A DNA stretch of 64,000 nucleotides from contig NZ_CP092968.1 in NCBI RefSeq assembly GCF_027571405.1, forward strand, positions 124,001 to 188,000, in the 5' to 3' direction. The DNA comes from Methylocystis parvus OBBP. Its GTDB lineage: Bacteria; Pseudomonadota; Alphaproteobacteria; Rhizobiales; Beijerinckiaceae. A program made the translations under genes and the position numbers. Shown one piece after another: positions 17,860-27,100 of the stretch. Positions within the stretch are counted from its first letter, which is position 1; every line of letters starts with the position of its first letter. A model generated the notes under the pieces. That model was given only the letters and a program-made list of their open reading frames with translations, ran no database searches and had not been told where the DNA came from.

Positions 17860-18399
17860 ATTCGCCGGCCAATGAAGAGCACCGCGGCGCCGCAGAAGGA
17901 AGGCCCGCGCATCAACCGAGAAATTCGCGCGCGTGAAGTGCAGTTGATCGATTCCGAAGGCAAGAATCACGGCGTCGTCCAATTGCTGGACGCGCTGGGC
18001 ATGGCTGAACAGGCCGGGCTCGATCTTGTCGAGATCGCGCCGAACTCGACGCCTCCCGTCTGCAAGATCCTGGATTATGGCCGCTTTCGCTTCGCCGAGC
18101 AGAAGAAGGCCGCCGAGGCCCGCAAGAAGCAGAAGGTGGTCGAGGTCAAGGAAATCAAGCTGCGTCCGGGCATCGACGAGCATGACTACGGCGTCAAGAT
18201 GAAGGCCGTTCACCGCTTTTTCGAAGAGGGCGACAAGGTCAAGGTGACCCTGCGCTTCCGCGGACGCGAGATCGCCCATCAGGACATCGGCTACCGCCTG
18301 CTGACGCGCGTGAAGGCCGAGACCGCCACTGTCGCCAAGGTCGAGCTCGAGCCGTCGATGGAAGGCCGGCAGATGGTGATGGTTCTCGCGCCAAGATAG
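17860..18399 (+). CDS. infC: Translation initiation factor IF-3, ATT start
   Basis: 179 residues if read from the ATT at 17860-17862. AAAGGAG (17845-17851) sits 8 bases before this ATT, and the reading gives [19 protein letters not shown], matching the RRPF..P...GPR.N N-terminus of alphaproteobacterial IF-3. The first ATG (17872) is 20 bases from the Shine-Dalgarno and removes four conserved residues. AUU starts are the classical basis of IF-3 autoregulation. IF3-N has [14 protein letters not shown] and [19 protein letters not shown]; a Lys-rich linker leads to IF3-C with [10 protein letters not shown] and VTLRFRGRE. It is a 30S anti-association and initiation-fidelity factor. rpmI and rplT do not follow. 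Confidence 0.93.
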   Translation: MRRPMKSTAAPQKEGPRINREIRAREVQLIDSEGKNHGVVQLLDALGMAEQAGLDLVEIAPNSTPPVCKILDYGRFRFAEQKKAAEARKKQKVVEVKEIKLRPGIDEHDYGVKMKAVHRFFEEGDKVKVTLRFRGREIAHQDIGYRLLTRVKAETATVAKVELEPSMEGRQMVMVLAPR

Positions 18400-18457
18400 G
18401 GCGTTTCGCTCGCCGGCCTTCCGTCCGGCGGGTTGGGGAAGGGGCTGGGTTTTGCGA

Positions 18458-19372
18458 ATGTCTATTGCGCCGTCCTGGACATTTTTCGCTCGGGCGGCCG
18501 CCGGAACGGCGCTGGCCGGAATATTGACGGCCGCGCCCGCGACGGCTCAGCTTGCGCTTCCGGGCGCGGTGGCGCCGACGCCGGAGGGCACGGTCACATC
18601 GCCGTCGGCCCCGAGGCCGAAGAAGAAAGTCAGCAGCGGCGAGATGGGGCAGGCGCGCGGCCCGGTCGTCATGCCCAAAGCTCCCTCGGAAGACACGATT
18701 ATCGGCAAGACCTTGAAGCTCGACGGCTCCGGCAGCGTGATCGAGTTTTCGCGCGGGGGAACGGATCTCCAGGTCTCCAAACTCACCCTTTCGGGCGACC
18801 GCCTGTCGCGTTCCGGCGAGGAGTGCCGGGTGGAGGTCGCCGGCATGCCTCTGAAGCTGACGTCGCAAAACAGCGGAGCTGGTCTGAGGCGCTATCAGAT
18901 CGCTTTCCCGGCCTGTCCCTTTACCCTCGACGTTCTGGACGGCGCCATCCTCGTCACCAATGAGAGCAAGGCCTGCGAGATCAAGGTCGCGGACTGCCGC
19001 GCCGATCCGAGCGGCCTGTGGGGAACGGCCGAGAGCGAGTTCGACCCGAAGAAGGCCGAGGAGATGCTCGGCGCCCGCGCCAAGGTCGAGAAGACCGTCC
19101 GCGCCGATTTCCGTGAGCTCTATCAACGCAACAGCAAGGACAAGCTGGTCCGCGGCTTCGTCGTCAAGGAGCAGGCGAGCTTCTCCTCCTGGCGCGAAGA
19201 GGTCTGCCGCAGCTACGCCAAGGAATCGGACTTCGGCTATTGCGCCCTGCGGCTCACCGAGGCCCGGACCATCGTGCTTGGCGCACAGCTGGCGGGCGGC
19301 GTGAAACTGCCTGACGGATACGCCGAAGCGGCCGCCGCTGAAGAGGCGGCGACGAAGACAAAGAGAAAGTGA
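18458..19372 (+). CDS. Exported protein of unknown function
   Basis: 304 residues from the ATG at 18458; a TTG at 18452 is in frame. A signal peptide (AAAGTALAGILTAAPATAQ) is followed by a Pro/Ser/Lys-rich linker and a domain with paired cysteines (ECRV, FPACPF, ACEI, DCRAD), probably disulfide-bonded in the periplasm. The C-terminal third (FRELYQRNSKDKLVRGFVV, SSWREEVCRSYAKESDFGYCALRLTEAR) resembles LprI-like cysteine patterns, but I do not recognise the family securely. It ends in a short Lys/Thr tail. It lies 58 bp after infC and may be read through from it. Confidence 0.7.
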   Translation: MSIAPSWTFFARAAAGTALAGILTAAPATAQLALPGAVAPTPEGTVTSPSAPRPKKKVSSGEMGQARGPVVMPKAPSEDTIIGKTLKLDGSGSVIEFSRGGTDLQVSKLTLSGDRLSRSGEECRVEVAGMPLKLTSQNSGAGLRRYQIAFPACPFTLDVLDGAILVTNESKACEIKVADCRADPSGLWGTAESEFDPKKAEEMLGARAKVEKTVRADFRELYQRNSKDKLVRGFVVKEQASFSSWREEVCRSYAKESDFGYCALRLTEARTIVLGAQLAGGVKLPDGYAEAAAAEEAATKTKRK

Positions 19373-19460
19373 CGGGTTTGCGCTACAGCCGCGCGACGAA
19401 ACGCAAGCGGACGTAAACCCCGTCGCCTCAGCGGAGAACCGAGCTTCCCGGCCACAGGCG

Positions 19461-20333
19461 TCAGCCGCCCTTCCGCATCAGCATCCCACGCGCCGGGTCG
19501 TAAGCGATGATCGCCGCGATCAGGAAGACGCTCGTATACCCCGTGACCGCGAGCAGCGAGACCCATTCAATCTGTTGATAGAAGGCGAAGCGGATCAGCT
19601 CGACGGCGTGGGTGAAGGGATTGACCGAGCAGACGTAATAAAGCCAAGGGCTCGACTCCTTCACGCGCCAGAGCGGATAGAGCGCGGAAGAGGCGAAGAA
19701 CATCGGGAAGATGACGAAGTTCATCACGCCCGCGAAATTTTCGAGCTGCTTGATGAGCGAAGAAAGCAGCATGCCGAGCGCGCCCAGCATGAGCCCGCCG
19801 AGCGCCAGCGCCGGCAGCACGGTCAGATAGCCCCATTTCGTCGGCGGCTCGATCTCCCAGAAATAAGCGATGAGCAGGAAAGCGTAGACCTGCAGGATCG
19901 ACACGGCGACGCCGGCGAAAAGCTTGGCGCCGAGCAGGAACCAGCGCGGGAAGGGCGAGACGAGCAACGTCCGCATATTCCCCATCTCCCGGTCGTAGAC
20001 CATGGAGAGGGACGACTGCATGCCGTTGAAGAGCTGGATCATCGCCATGAGGCCGGGCGCGATATAGACCTCGTAAAGCACGTAGGTTTCGTAAGGCGGG
20101 ATGATCGAAATGCCGAGCACCTGCCGGAAGCCGGCCGCGAAGATGAAGAGCCAGACGAGCGGCCGCACGAGCGCGGAAATGAAACGCTCGCGCTGATGCA
20201 GAAAGCGCAAGCCCTCGCGCCAGACGACGCCCATGAGGCAGATGAGATATTGGCGCGCGCTAAACCCCCTCTCCCCCCTCGCGGGGAGAGGGTTGGGGTG
20301 AGGGGCAGGGCCGCTGGTCCGGCTCATCGTCAT
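19461..20333 (-). CDS. lutF: ABC-2 type permease of the PQQ/lanthanide-linked ABC system (LutF-like)
   Basis: 290 residues from the ATG at 20333. An ABC-2 membrane protein with about six helices (LVRPLVWLFIFAAGF, GLMAMIQLFNG, FAGVAVSILQVYAFLLIAYF, ALALGGLMLGALGMLLSSL and others) and the motif MVYDREMGNMRTLLVSPFP. It is the permease partner of LutE. In Methylorubrum extorquens the lut genes are needed for lanthanide transport. The first 23 residues (PAPHPNPLPARGERG) are translated dispersed repeat. The next in-frame ATG (20234) would delete residues resembling homologue N-termini (RQYLICLMGVVWRE), so the repeat seems to have replaced the original start. Confidence 0.82.
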   Translation of the reverse strand: MTMSRTSGPAPHPNPLPARGERGFSARQYLICLMGVVWREGLRFLHQRERFISALVRPLVWLFIFAAGFRQVLGISIIPPYETYVLYEVYIAPGLMAMIQLFNGMQSSLSMVYDREMGNMRTLLVSPFPRWFLLGAKLFAGVAVSILQVYAFLLIAYFWEIEPPTKWGYLTVLPALALGGLMLGALGMLLSSLIKQLENFAGVMNFVIFPMFFASSALYPLWRVKESSPWLYYVCSVNPFTHAVELIRFAFYQQIEWVSLLAVTGYTSVFLIAAIIAYDPARGMLMRKGG

Positions 20334-20413
20334 CTGAGCGCGCTCTTGATTTTCGAGATCGTCATTGCCGCTCGCCCCTCACCCTCACCCTCTCCCCGCT
20401 TGCGGGAAGAGGG
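20265..20413. repeat. Inverted pair of dispersed palindromic repeats between lutE and lutF
   Basis: 20265-20306 and 20374-20413 are inverted relatives of one GC-rich family (CTCTCCCC...GGGGAGAG with a CACCC/GGGTG flank). They overlap both genes: the last nine residues of LutE (SLFPQAGRG) and the first part of LutF are encoded by them. Related elements occur at 55993-56093, 57556-57672 and 58621-58733. Confidence 0.8.
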
Positions 20414-21140
20414 AATTGGCGCCTGTGATCGTCGCGAAAGCTGCGCCAATATCCGACGCGTTATTCTCCGCCACAATATCCGCCGCCCGGCCCGCCGCCA
20501 GCGCCTTGCCGTGATGCAGGATGACGACCTGATCGTCGTCCTCGATTTCGTCGATGAGATGGGTGGTCCACAAAACGCCGAGGCCCTCGTCGCTCACCAG
20601 TCCGCGCACATGGGCGAGGAGGTCGGCGCGCGCCTTGATGTCGAGACCGACGGTGGGCTCGTCGAGCAGAAGCAGCTTCGGCTTGTGCAGCAGCGCGCGG
20701 GCGATCTCGACGCGGCGCATCTGGCCGCCCGAGAGCGCGCGCGCTTTGTCATTCGCCCGCTCCGCGAGCCCGGCGCGCGCGAGCGCCGCCATGCCCAATC
20801 GACGCGCTTCCAGCGGTCCGATTCCGTGCAGCGCCGCGTGATAGACGAGGTTCTGAATCAGCGAGAGTTCAAGATCGAGCGTGCGCGCCTGAAAGACGAC
20901 GCCGAGGCTGCGCAGCGCCGCGCCCGGGTCGCGCATGACATTGGCGCCGAAAATATCGATCTCGCCGTTACGCGCCGCGTAAAGCCGCGTCACGAGCGAG
21001 AAGAGCGTGCTCTTGCCGGCGCCATTGAGCCCGAGCAAAACCGTGAAGCTCCCCGGCGCGACGGTGAAGGATACGTCGTCGAGCGCCTTACGTGATCCGT
21101 AAGAGTGGGAGAGATGAGAAATGGAGAGGGCGTCTATCAT
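20385..21140 (-). CDS. lutE: ABC transporter ATP-binding protein, PQQ/lanthanide-linked (LutE-like)
   Basis: 251 residues from the ATG at 21140, preceded by AAAAGGGAGC; an upstream frame runs through a dispersed repeat. ABC ATPase motifs: Walker A LGLNGAGKST, Q-loop VVFQARTLDLELS, signature LSGGQMRR, Walker B LLLLDEPTVGLD, and H-loop TTHLIDE. The NLVYHAALHGI segment and the gene context match the family named ATP-binding protein of the PQQ-dependent alcohol dehydrogenase system (TIGR03864), the LutE group. It drives the LutF permease, using LutA as binding protein, probably for lanthanide or chelated lanthanide movement across the inner membrane. Confidence 0.87.
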   Translation of the reverse strand: MIDALSISHLSHSYGSRKALDDVSFTVAPGSFTVLLGLNGAGKSTLFSLVTRLYAARNGEIDIFGANVMRDPGAALRSLGVVFQARTLDLELSLIQNLVYHAALHGIGPLEARRLGMAALARAGLAERANDKARALSGGQMRRVEIARALLHKPKLLLLDEPTVGLDIKARADLLAHVRGLVSDEGLGVLWTTHLIDEIEDDDQVVILHHGKALAAGRAADIVAENNASDIGAAFATITGANSLFPQAGRG

Positions 21141-21177
21141 GCTCCCTTTTCCGCCGCCATTGCGTGGAGCGTCAGCG

Positions 21178-21240
21178 ACGAAGCAATCCAGAGCCACATT
21201 GACGCCCCTGGATTGCTTCGCTGCGCTCGCAATGACGGCT
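21178..21240. repeat. Dispersed palindromic repeat (GGATTGCTTCG family)
   Basis: CGAAGCAATCCAG and CTGGATTGCTTCG form the dyad, followed by GCTCGCAATGACGG. A second copy is at 50420-50487 and a fragment (CTTCGCTCGCAATGACGGCG) at about 14728-14747. It lies in the lutD-lutE gap. Confidence 0.75.
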
Positions 21241-21285
21241 GACCGGTTCGGTCGCGGGGAGAGGAAATATAAAAATCCGGCCTCG

Positions 21286-22365
21286 TCATTGCGGCGCCAC
21301 CACGACGCCCCAGGGAAAAGAGCCGACCGGAATCGACTTCACCACTTTCAGATTCGCCACGTCGATCACCGACACGTCATTTGAGACGCCGTTCGCGGTG
21401 AGCAGATATTTTTCATCCGGCGTAAAGGCGAGGTGCCAGACGCGCTGTCCGACGAGGAGATATTTCTCGACCTTCTTCGTCTCCGCGTCGATCACCGCAA
21501 CGCGGTTCGCCGGGCCGAGCGCGACGAAGGCGCGTTTGCCGTCCCTGGTGATGGAAACGCCGATGGGCTGGATCGCCTCTTTCGACATTCCGGGAATTTC
21601 GAAGCTGATCTTCTGCTTCAGCTCTTTTTTGATCGGATCGATCACGGCGACTGTGCCGCCGACCTCCGACGACACCCAAAGCTCGCTGCCGTCTTTCTTG
21701 AATTCCGCAAATCTTGGACGTCCGTCGACGAGAATATTGGCGACGATCTGCTTCGTCCGCGTGTCGATGAGATGCGCCATATTCGTCGTTTCCGACGTAT
21801 TGACGAGCAGTTTGCCGTCGGGGCTCACGGCCATGCCTTCCGGTTCGACGCCGACTGGGATGTCGCCGATCTGCTCCCTGCGCTTCACGTCGATGAGCGT
21901 GACGAGATTGTCGTTCTCGTTGGAGACGTAAATCGTGTCGCCGCCCGGCGAGAGCGCGAGCAATTCGGGATCGGGTCCGGAGGGCAGCTTGCCGGTGAGC
22001 TTCAGCGTCTTGGTGTCGAGGACCTGAATGGCGTCGTCGTCGCCCGCGCAGATGTAAAGCTCCGTGCCGTCCTTGTTCAACTCGATGCCGCGCGGACGAC
22101 GGCCGACTTTCACCGTCGCCGTCGCCGCCAGCCTGTCCGTGTCGATGACGGTGATCGAGTTGCCTTTTTCATTGCTGATATAGGCTGTGTAGGCGAAAGC
22201 CGGGGAGACGGAGAGCAGCGTAATGAACAGCGCTGTAGCAACCGCATGCACGTCATGCCCGCGCTTGTCGCGGGCATCCACGCCGCGCGGCTCGTTTGCT
22301 TGGCGTGGATGGCCGGGACAAGTCCGGCCATGACGGGGGGAGACGCCGGCAAAGAACTTGTTCAT
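21286..22365 (-). CDS. lutD: Periplasmic YVTN beta-propeller protein, PQQ/lanthanide-linked (LutD-like)
   Basis: 359 residues from the ATG at 22365, which overlaps the lutA stop as ATGA. About seven YVTN-type blades are visible (AYISNEKGNSITVIDT, LYICAGDDDAIQVLDT, IYVSNENDNLVTLID, LLVNTSETTNMAHLID and so on), as in the PQQ-dependent catabolism-associated beta-propeller family (TIGR03866). The hydrophobic signal segment ATALFITLLSVSPAFA starts only about residue 42. Residues 11-38 are a translated palindromic repeat inserted into the signal peptide. A GTG at 22251 would give a shorter leader without basic residues. Its role in lanthanide uptake or dehydrogenase assembly is not settled. Confidence 0.85.
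   Translation of the reverse strand: MNKFFAGVSPRHGRTCPGHPRQANEPRGVDARDKRGHDVHAVATALFITLLSVSPAFAYTAYISNEKGNSITVIDTDRLAATATVKVGRRPRGIELNKDGTELYICAGDDDAIQVLDTKTLKLTGKLPSGPDPELLALSPGGDTIYVSNENDNLVTLIDVKRREQIGDIPVGVEPEGMAVSPDGKLLVNTSETTNMAHLIDTRTKQIVANILVDGRPRFAEFKKDGSELWVSSEVGGTVAVIDPIKKELKQKISFEIPGMSKEAIQPIGVSITRDGKRAFVALGPANRVAVIDAETKKVEKYLLVGQRVWHLAFTPDEKYLLTANGVSNDVSVIDVANLKVVKSIPVGSFPWGVVVAPQ
22252..22334. repeat. Cloverleaf-like dispersed repeat inside the lutD signal-peptide region
   Basis: The outer dyad GTCATG / CATGAC encloses two small hairpins (CCCGCG...CGCGGG and GGCCGG...CCGGCC) and a central ATCCACGCC / GGCGTGGAT stem. The element is translated in frame in lutD. Related words (GTCATGCCCGG...GACCGGGAATCC) occur near 41084. 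Confidence 0.75.
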
Positions 22366-23540
22366 TTCAACCTGCATTTCGTTTCGGGCTGATCCGGCCC
22401 CAGCGTGTCGAGCTCCGTCATCTGATGCAGAAAGCCTTCCTGCGGCGAGACGGAGACGGTCATGCGGCCGTCAGAGAGAAGGATGGGCTGCCGCAATTGC
22501 TGGTTCCACGGGCGCAGCGTCTGGCGAACGCCCTTGAAAGCGGCGATGGAGAAATCCTTGCCGAGCATGAAGTCGCGAATTTTCTCCGGCGCGTTCGAAC
22601 CGGTGCGCGTCGCCGCTTCGCCGATCATGCGCATGGCGAGCCAGGCATTGTTGTCGCGCGCATTCATCAGGCGACGAAAGGCCGCCATGAAGCGGTTCTG
22701 CAATTGGCGCGCGCCCCATTGCTCATGCGCGGCGTCCCAGCTCGTGGGATAGAGCCCCGCCGAGCCCGCGACCGGGCGCGGGTCCCATGTGCGATAGGGG
22801 AGATAGCCCGCGAAGACTTCGCTTTCGTCGACCGCGACCAGCGCGTCGTAAACCGGCGCGTTTTGCGTCAGAACCGGCATCTGGCGCTGCGTCTGCACGG
22901 AGCCCGAGTCGCTGCGCCGCCCTCCGCCTGTGTCTTCATAGACGCGCTCTTCGACGATCTTCGCGCCGAACTTCTTCGCCGCGCGTCGATAGGCCTGCGC
23001 CAGCAATTCGTCCTGCTCATGCGAGCCCTTGATCAGCAGCCATTTGCGCCACTGTTTCCAGACGAGATATTGCGCGAGCGCATCGGCGAGCATGGCGCGC
23101 GACGGCGCGACATGGATGACGTTGGCGCGGCAGTCTTCCTCACGCAAGCGCTCATCGGGCGCGGAGACGTTGAAGAGAAGCGCGCCTTTCGACTTCGCGC
23201 GTTCGCTCGCCATCAAAAGGCGATCGGGCGCGAGATCGGCGATGATGAATAGCGCGCCCTTCTCGGTCAGCGTATCGACCCCAGCGGCGATATCCGCGCC
23301 CTCTTCAAGCTTTTCGTCGAGAGCTTCGAATGTCTGATTGGTGAATTTGCCGGTCGTATTGTTGTCGGCGGCGCCGAGAAGCGCGCCCGCGAGCGTATCG
23401 TCCGCGGCGGGAATATCCAGAATGGAGAGGGTTTCCGTCGAATGCAATTCGCGCAGCACGCCGATTTTCACATTCAGCGCATCGGCCGCGACGGGCGTGG
23501 CGGCCAGTAAAAGAATGCAAGCGGCGGCGAGGCGTTTCAT
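22362..23540 (-). CDS. lutA: Periplasmic substrate-binding protein of the PQQ/lanthanide-linked ABC system (LutA-like)
   Basis: 392 residues; signal peptide MKRLAAACILLLAATPVAADA. A type I periplasmic-binding fold related to the Leu/Ile/Val receptors: KIGVLRE, ALFIIADLAPDRLL, ALLFNVSAPDERLR, WKQWRKWLLIKGSHEQDELL, VAVDESEVFAGYLPYRTWDPRPVAGSAGL (read in pieces). It matches the family described as substrate-binding protein of the PQQ-dependent alcohol dehydrogenase system (TIGR03863); LutA of methylotrophs belongs here. It overlaps lutD by four bases (ATGA), so the two are translationally coupled. The ligand is inferred to be a lanthanide species. Confidence 0.86.
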   Translation of the reverse strand: MKRLAAACILLLAATPVAADALNVKIGVLRELHSTETLSILDIPAADDTLAGALLGAADNNTTGKFTNQTFEALDEKLEEGADIAAGVDTLTEKGALFIIADLAPDRLLMASERAKSKGALLFNVSAPDERLREEDCRANVIHVAPSRAMLADALAQYLVWKQWRKWLLIKGSHEQDELLAQAYRRAAKKFGAKIVEERVYEDTGGGRRSDSGSVQTQRQMPVLTQNAPVYDALVAVDESEVFAGYLPYRTWDPRPVAGSAGLYPTSWDAAHEQWGARQLQNRFMAAFRRLMNARDNNAWLAMRMIGEAATRTGSNAPEKIRDFMLGKDFSIAAFKGVRQTLRPWNQQLRQPILLSDGRMTVSVSPQEGFLHQMTELDTLGPDQPETKCRLK

Positions 23541-23603
23541 GGCCTTCTACATGGCCGCTTTGGCGCGCGGGATCAAGTCGAAGAACCCACGCGCCCGGGC
23601 ATG

Positions 23604-24005
23604 TCAGCGGGTCAGGCGCAGAACGGCCTTGCCCTTCTTGGACGCGAATTCCTTGTCATCCAGCGTGCCGTCATTGTCCGGATCGGCGTCCTTGAAAAGC
23701 GAAGCGGCGGCGGCGAGGAATTCATTCTTGTCCAGCGTGCCGTCATTGTCGGGATCGGCCGCCTTCAGTTCTTTCTTGGAAAGACGGCCCTGCAACTCCT
23801 TCGAGTCGAGCGTTCCATCATTGTCCTTTTCAAGCTTTTCGAAGAGCGCTTCCACAGCCTTGTTGAGCTCGTTGATGTCGACCGTCGCGTCGTTGTCCGT
23901 GTCGAGCGTCGCCACGGGAGACGCTTTTTTGGCGAAAGCCGGTTCGATCGGCGCAGCGATTATCGTGGCCGCCGTAAGCGCCGCGGCAAGAAAGGTCTTG
24001 TTCAA
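23604..24005 (-). CDS. lanM: Lanmodulin-like periplasmic EF-hand protein
   Basis: 133 residues from a TTG at 24005 with an excellent AGGAGG five bases upstream; signal peptide NKTFLAAALTAATIIA...AFA. Four EF-hand loops: DTDNDATVDINE, EKDNDGTLDSKE, DPDNDGTLDKNE and DPDNDGTLDDKE, separated by 12, 13 and 12 residues. This compact spacing, total length and C-terminal tail match lanmodulin, whereas calmodulin-type pairs are spaced by about 25. Proline at loop position 2, a lanmodulin hallmark, is kept only in loops 3 and 4. Loop 1 has Ala for Gly6; loop 2 starts with Glu. It should bind rare-earth ions in the periplasm. It lies between lutH and lutA, as expected for a lut locus. Confidence 0.88.
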   Translation of the reverse strand: MNKTFLAAALTAATIIAAPIEPAFAKKASPVATLDTDNDATVDINELNKAVEALFEKLEKDNDGTLDSKELQGRLSKKELKAADPDNDGTLDKNEFLAAAASLFKDADPDNDGTLDDKEFASKKGKAVLRLTR

Positions 24006-24081
24006 GTCAGCCTCCTGTCTGGGAAGAACGGAACCAAATATAGGGAGTTCGTCCCGCGCCGTCATTAGGCGCTCCTGGCTC

Positions 24082-24107
24082 AAAAAAGGCGGCCCCATGG
24101 GGCCGCC
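24082..24107 (-). terminator. Rho-independent terminator between lutH and lanM
   Basis: On the minus strand a perfect stem GGCGGCCCC / GGGGCCGCC (24088-24107) is followed by TTTTTT. It ends lutH transcription, so lanM and lutA-F need their own promoter. Confidence 0.88.
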
Positions 24108-24140
24108 AGTTGGTCGAGGGTCGCCGGGAAAGCGGGCCCG

Positions 24141-27100
24141 TCAAAAGAGATTCGAGCCCCAGTTGAAATGATAGTTGACGCCCGCGCGCAGGATCACGCC
24201 GTCGAACTGGACCTTGGAGACGGGGCTGTTCGCCCAGAGGAGCCCGCCCGGCGCGATGCGATCGGCGCTCGCTTGGCCTCTCGCGCAGGCGCCGCCCGAA
24301 GTGTTCGTCGCCTGACTCGAGCAGACCGTCGCGAGCGGCAAGGAGACGAGGTCGACCGCGCCGAGATTGTAATAAAGGCCCTCCGCCTTGGCGCTCCAAT
24401 TGTCGGCGAACATCCACTCGACGCCGCCGCCCGCCGACCAGCCGGCGCGGACGCCGGAATAGCTGGAGCCTCCGAGGGCGGCGGGATTCGCGTAATTCCA
24501 CGCCAGCACGCCGACGTCATTCTCGCGCTGAATGCTGGACGCGTTGAAATGCGCGGCGGACGCATGGACCTCGCCATAAGCGAGACCGCCCGTGCCGTAA
24601 GCAAGAAGCGTATCGGTGACGGCGTAGCCGACCTTGCCGCGGAAGGTGCCCAACCAGTCCATACCGGCGGAGACCGAACCGCCGCCGACGGCCTGGCGCG
24701 TGATGACGAGGCTCTCAAGCCCGCCGCCCTCGGGCTTGTCGATATAGCCTGCGCGTTCATACAGCGAGCCGTTATATGCGCCCTTGCCGCGGAAGATCGT
24801 TCCCTGGAAATCGGCTTCGGCGCCGAGAACGACACTGGACTCGTCCTGATAATTCCAGCCGATCTGGCCGCCGCCGACGAAGCCGCTGCGGCTGACATTG
24901 GCGATGCCCGAATTTGCGAAGGCCGGCGCGGTGGGCTGGAACAGACCCCACCAGGCGGCGCCGTCGTCCTCGGGCTCCTCGGCGAGGATCTTCTCGTTCC
25001 AAAGCTGCGCGAAGCGGTCGCCAAAGCCGTTGGGATAGACGTTGACGTCGGTCGTGGCGCCCCAGCCATAGCCGGCGTTCAAACCGGCGTAGAGGCCGGC
25101 CCATTTGCGCGGCGTCGGCGCGTCTTCGCCGCGTTCGCGCGCGAGCTGGTCGCGGGCCGAAGCCATCCAACCGGAGGGCTCCGCGCCGAAATTCCATTTC
25201 ATGCCGGCGTAGAAGGCCGTCGGCGGTCCGACGGAAACCATCTTCGGATTCGAGAAATTGGCGAAGTTGATCGAGTCGGTTTCGAAGAAGGTGCCGAAGC
25301 TTCGGGCGCGCGTATTGGTGGCGTTTTCGACCAGCGCATAGAGCTGAAGCGCCTTCGTCACGTCGTAGGAGGTGCGCAGGTTCAGAATGGCGTAGGGCGA
25401 AAGCGTGCCGAACTGATTGGCCCAGTCGCCGACGAGGTAGGAGCCGGCCGCATAGACGAGATCGCCGCCGACCTTCCATCTGGGCGTCACGGCGTAATCG
25501 GCGCCGGCCTTGAAGCGATGCGGCGCGATGCCCGGCAGCGTCGCGCCGGGATTGACGAGTATCGAGGGCGAACCCACGACGAGGGCGGCAGGATTGGCCG
25601 GCGCGCCGAGCCAGTTCTGCGAATTGAAATAGGCGTCGGTCAGCGTGTAGTTCACATAGGCCGACAGGCGCTCGCCGGCATAGCGCATGGACAATTCCAC
25701 GCCCTGACGCACTGTATTGCCGGCATTGGTGAAATAGCCGCGGCCGTTGATGCTGCTCGGTATGCTCAGAATGTCGTTGAAGGCGTTGGTGCGGAAAATT
25801 CCGGCCGACCATTGGACCGTCCCGGGCAACATGCCGAAGGACGGGTGAATATCGGCGGGTCGGAAGCCGCCGCGCAGACCCAGATCGATCGTGTTGGACG
25901 TCACCTGCTTCAGCGGCGGGTCGGAGACGAGGAAAGAGTCGATCAGGCAGGGACGGTTGGGATCCGAGCAGCCGAGCTCCAGCGGAGTCGGCGCGCGGTT
26001 GGCGACCGAATAGCTGCCATAGGCCGCGATCTGGGGCGTAAGCTTGTAGGTCAGGCCGCCCATCGGATTGATGTGGTCGAAGACATTCGTCGAGTTCAGC
26101 GCAATGCCAGCCTGATCGTACATCTGGACGCTGGCGCGGTTGTAGCGCAGGCCGCCCGTCGCGGTGAGCCTGTCCGTCAGATCGAGCGAATCCAGCGCAT
26201 AGGCGCCGAGATAATAGTTGGAGACGCTGAGCTTGACCGGGGAGATTCCCGCGGCGGGCTCATGGGGGAAGAAGTTGAACCCTGTGACGGTATAGTCGGA
26301 ATTGATGATTCCCAATTCTTCGTTCGCCGCGAAATTCGTAAATCCGTGCTCCAGATTGACGCCGGCCGTGAACTTGTTCGGGAAGCCGAAAATCTTGTCG
26401 GTATTGTTGATCTGGCCGGTGAAGCCGAGCGTATTGATCCGGGTCCAGGTGCGGTCGATCGCGCCGAGCGCGGGGCCGCCGGGCGCGGCGTTGAAGAAGT
26501 TCGGAACGCCCGTCGCCGCGCCGTCCCCGGTCTCGCAGAAGGCCTCGCCGTCCTCGCATTCGAACTCGGTCGTATTGCCGTCGACGCGCGCCTGATTATA
26601 GCCGCGATAATGAATGTCGCCGAGGAGCTTCGTCGTCGGATTGACCTGAACCTGACCGTTCAGATCGAACATCATGACCTGATTTTTATAGGTCTGCGGC
26701 GTCGTGTAGGTCGAGGCTTTGTTCGCCGCGACCATATCGACCGGCGCGGGGCCGGAGGCGCCGAAGCGATTGGAGCCGAGCGTGACGTTGGCGTGGACTT
26801 CGGCGTTCTCGCCGCGCCAGCCAAGGTCGCCGTAGAAGCGCTTGATCTGCGAGCCGGAGAAATAGCGATAGCCGGAATCCCCCGCCGCCTCGCCGGCCGC
26901 ATACATGGCGAAGTCGCCGATGCGGCGGCCATATTGGAAGGCGCCCTGGCGGCGGTTGAAGGACCCGCCGCGCAGATCGAGTTCGGCGCCCTGCCAGGTG
27001 AAGCCGTTCTTCATGTCGAGGACGATGGCGCCGCCAATGGCGTTGAGGCCGTAAAGCGGATTGCCGGTCTCGATCGCGACATTGTCGATGGCGACGCTCG

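Noticed and set aside
23604..24005. Ordinary calcium-binding EF-hand protein (calmodulin- or calerythrin-like)
   Set aside because: The 12-13 residue spacing of the loops, the signal peptide, length and tail fit lanmodulin, and calmodulin-type spacing is twice as long.
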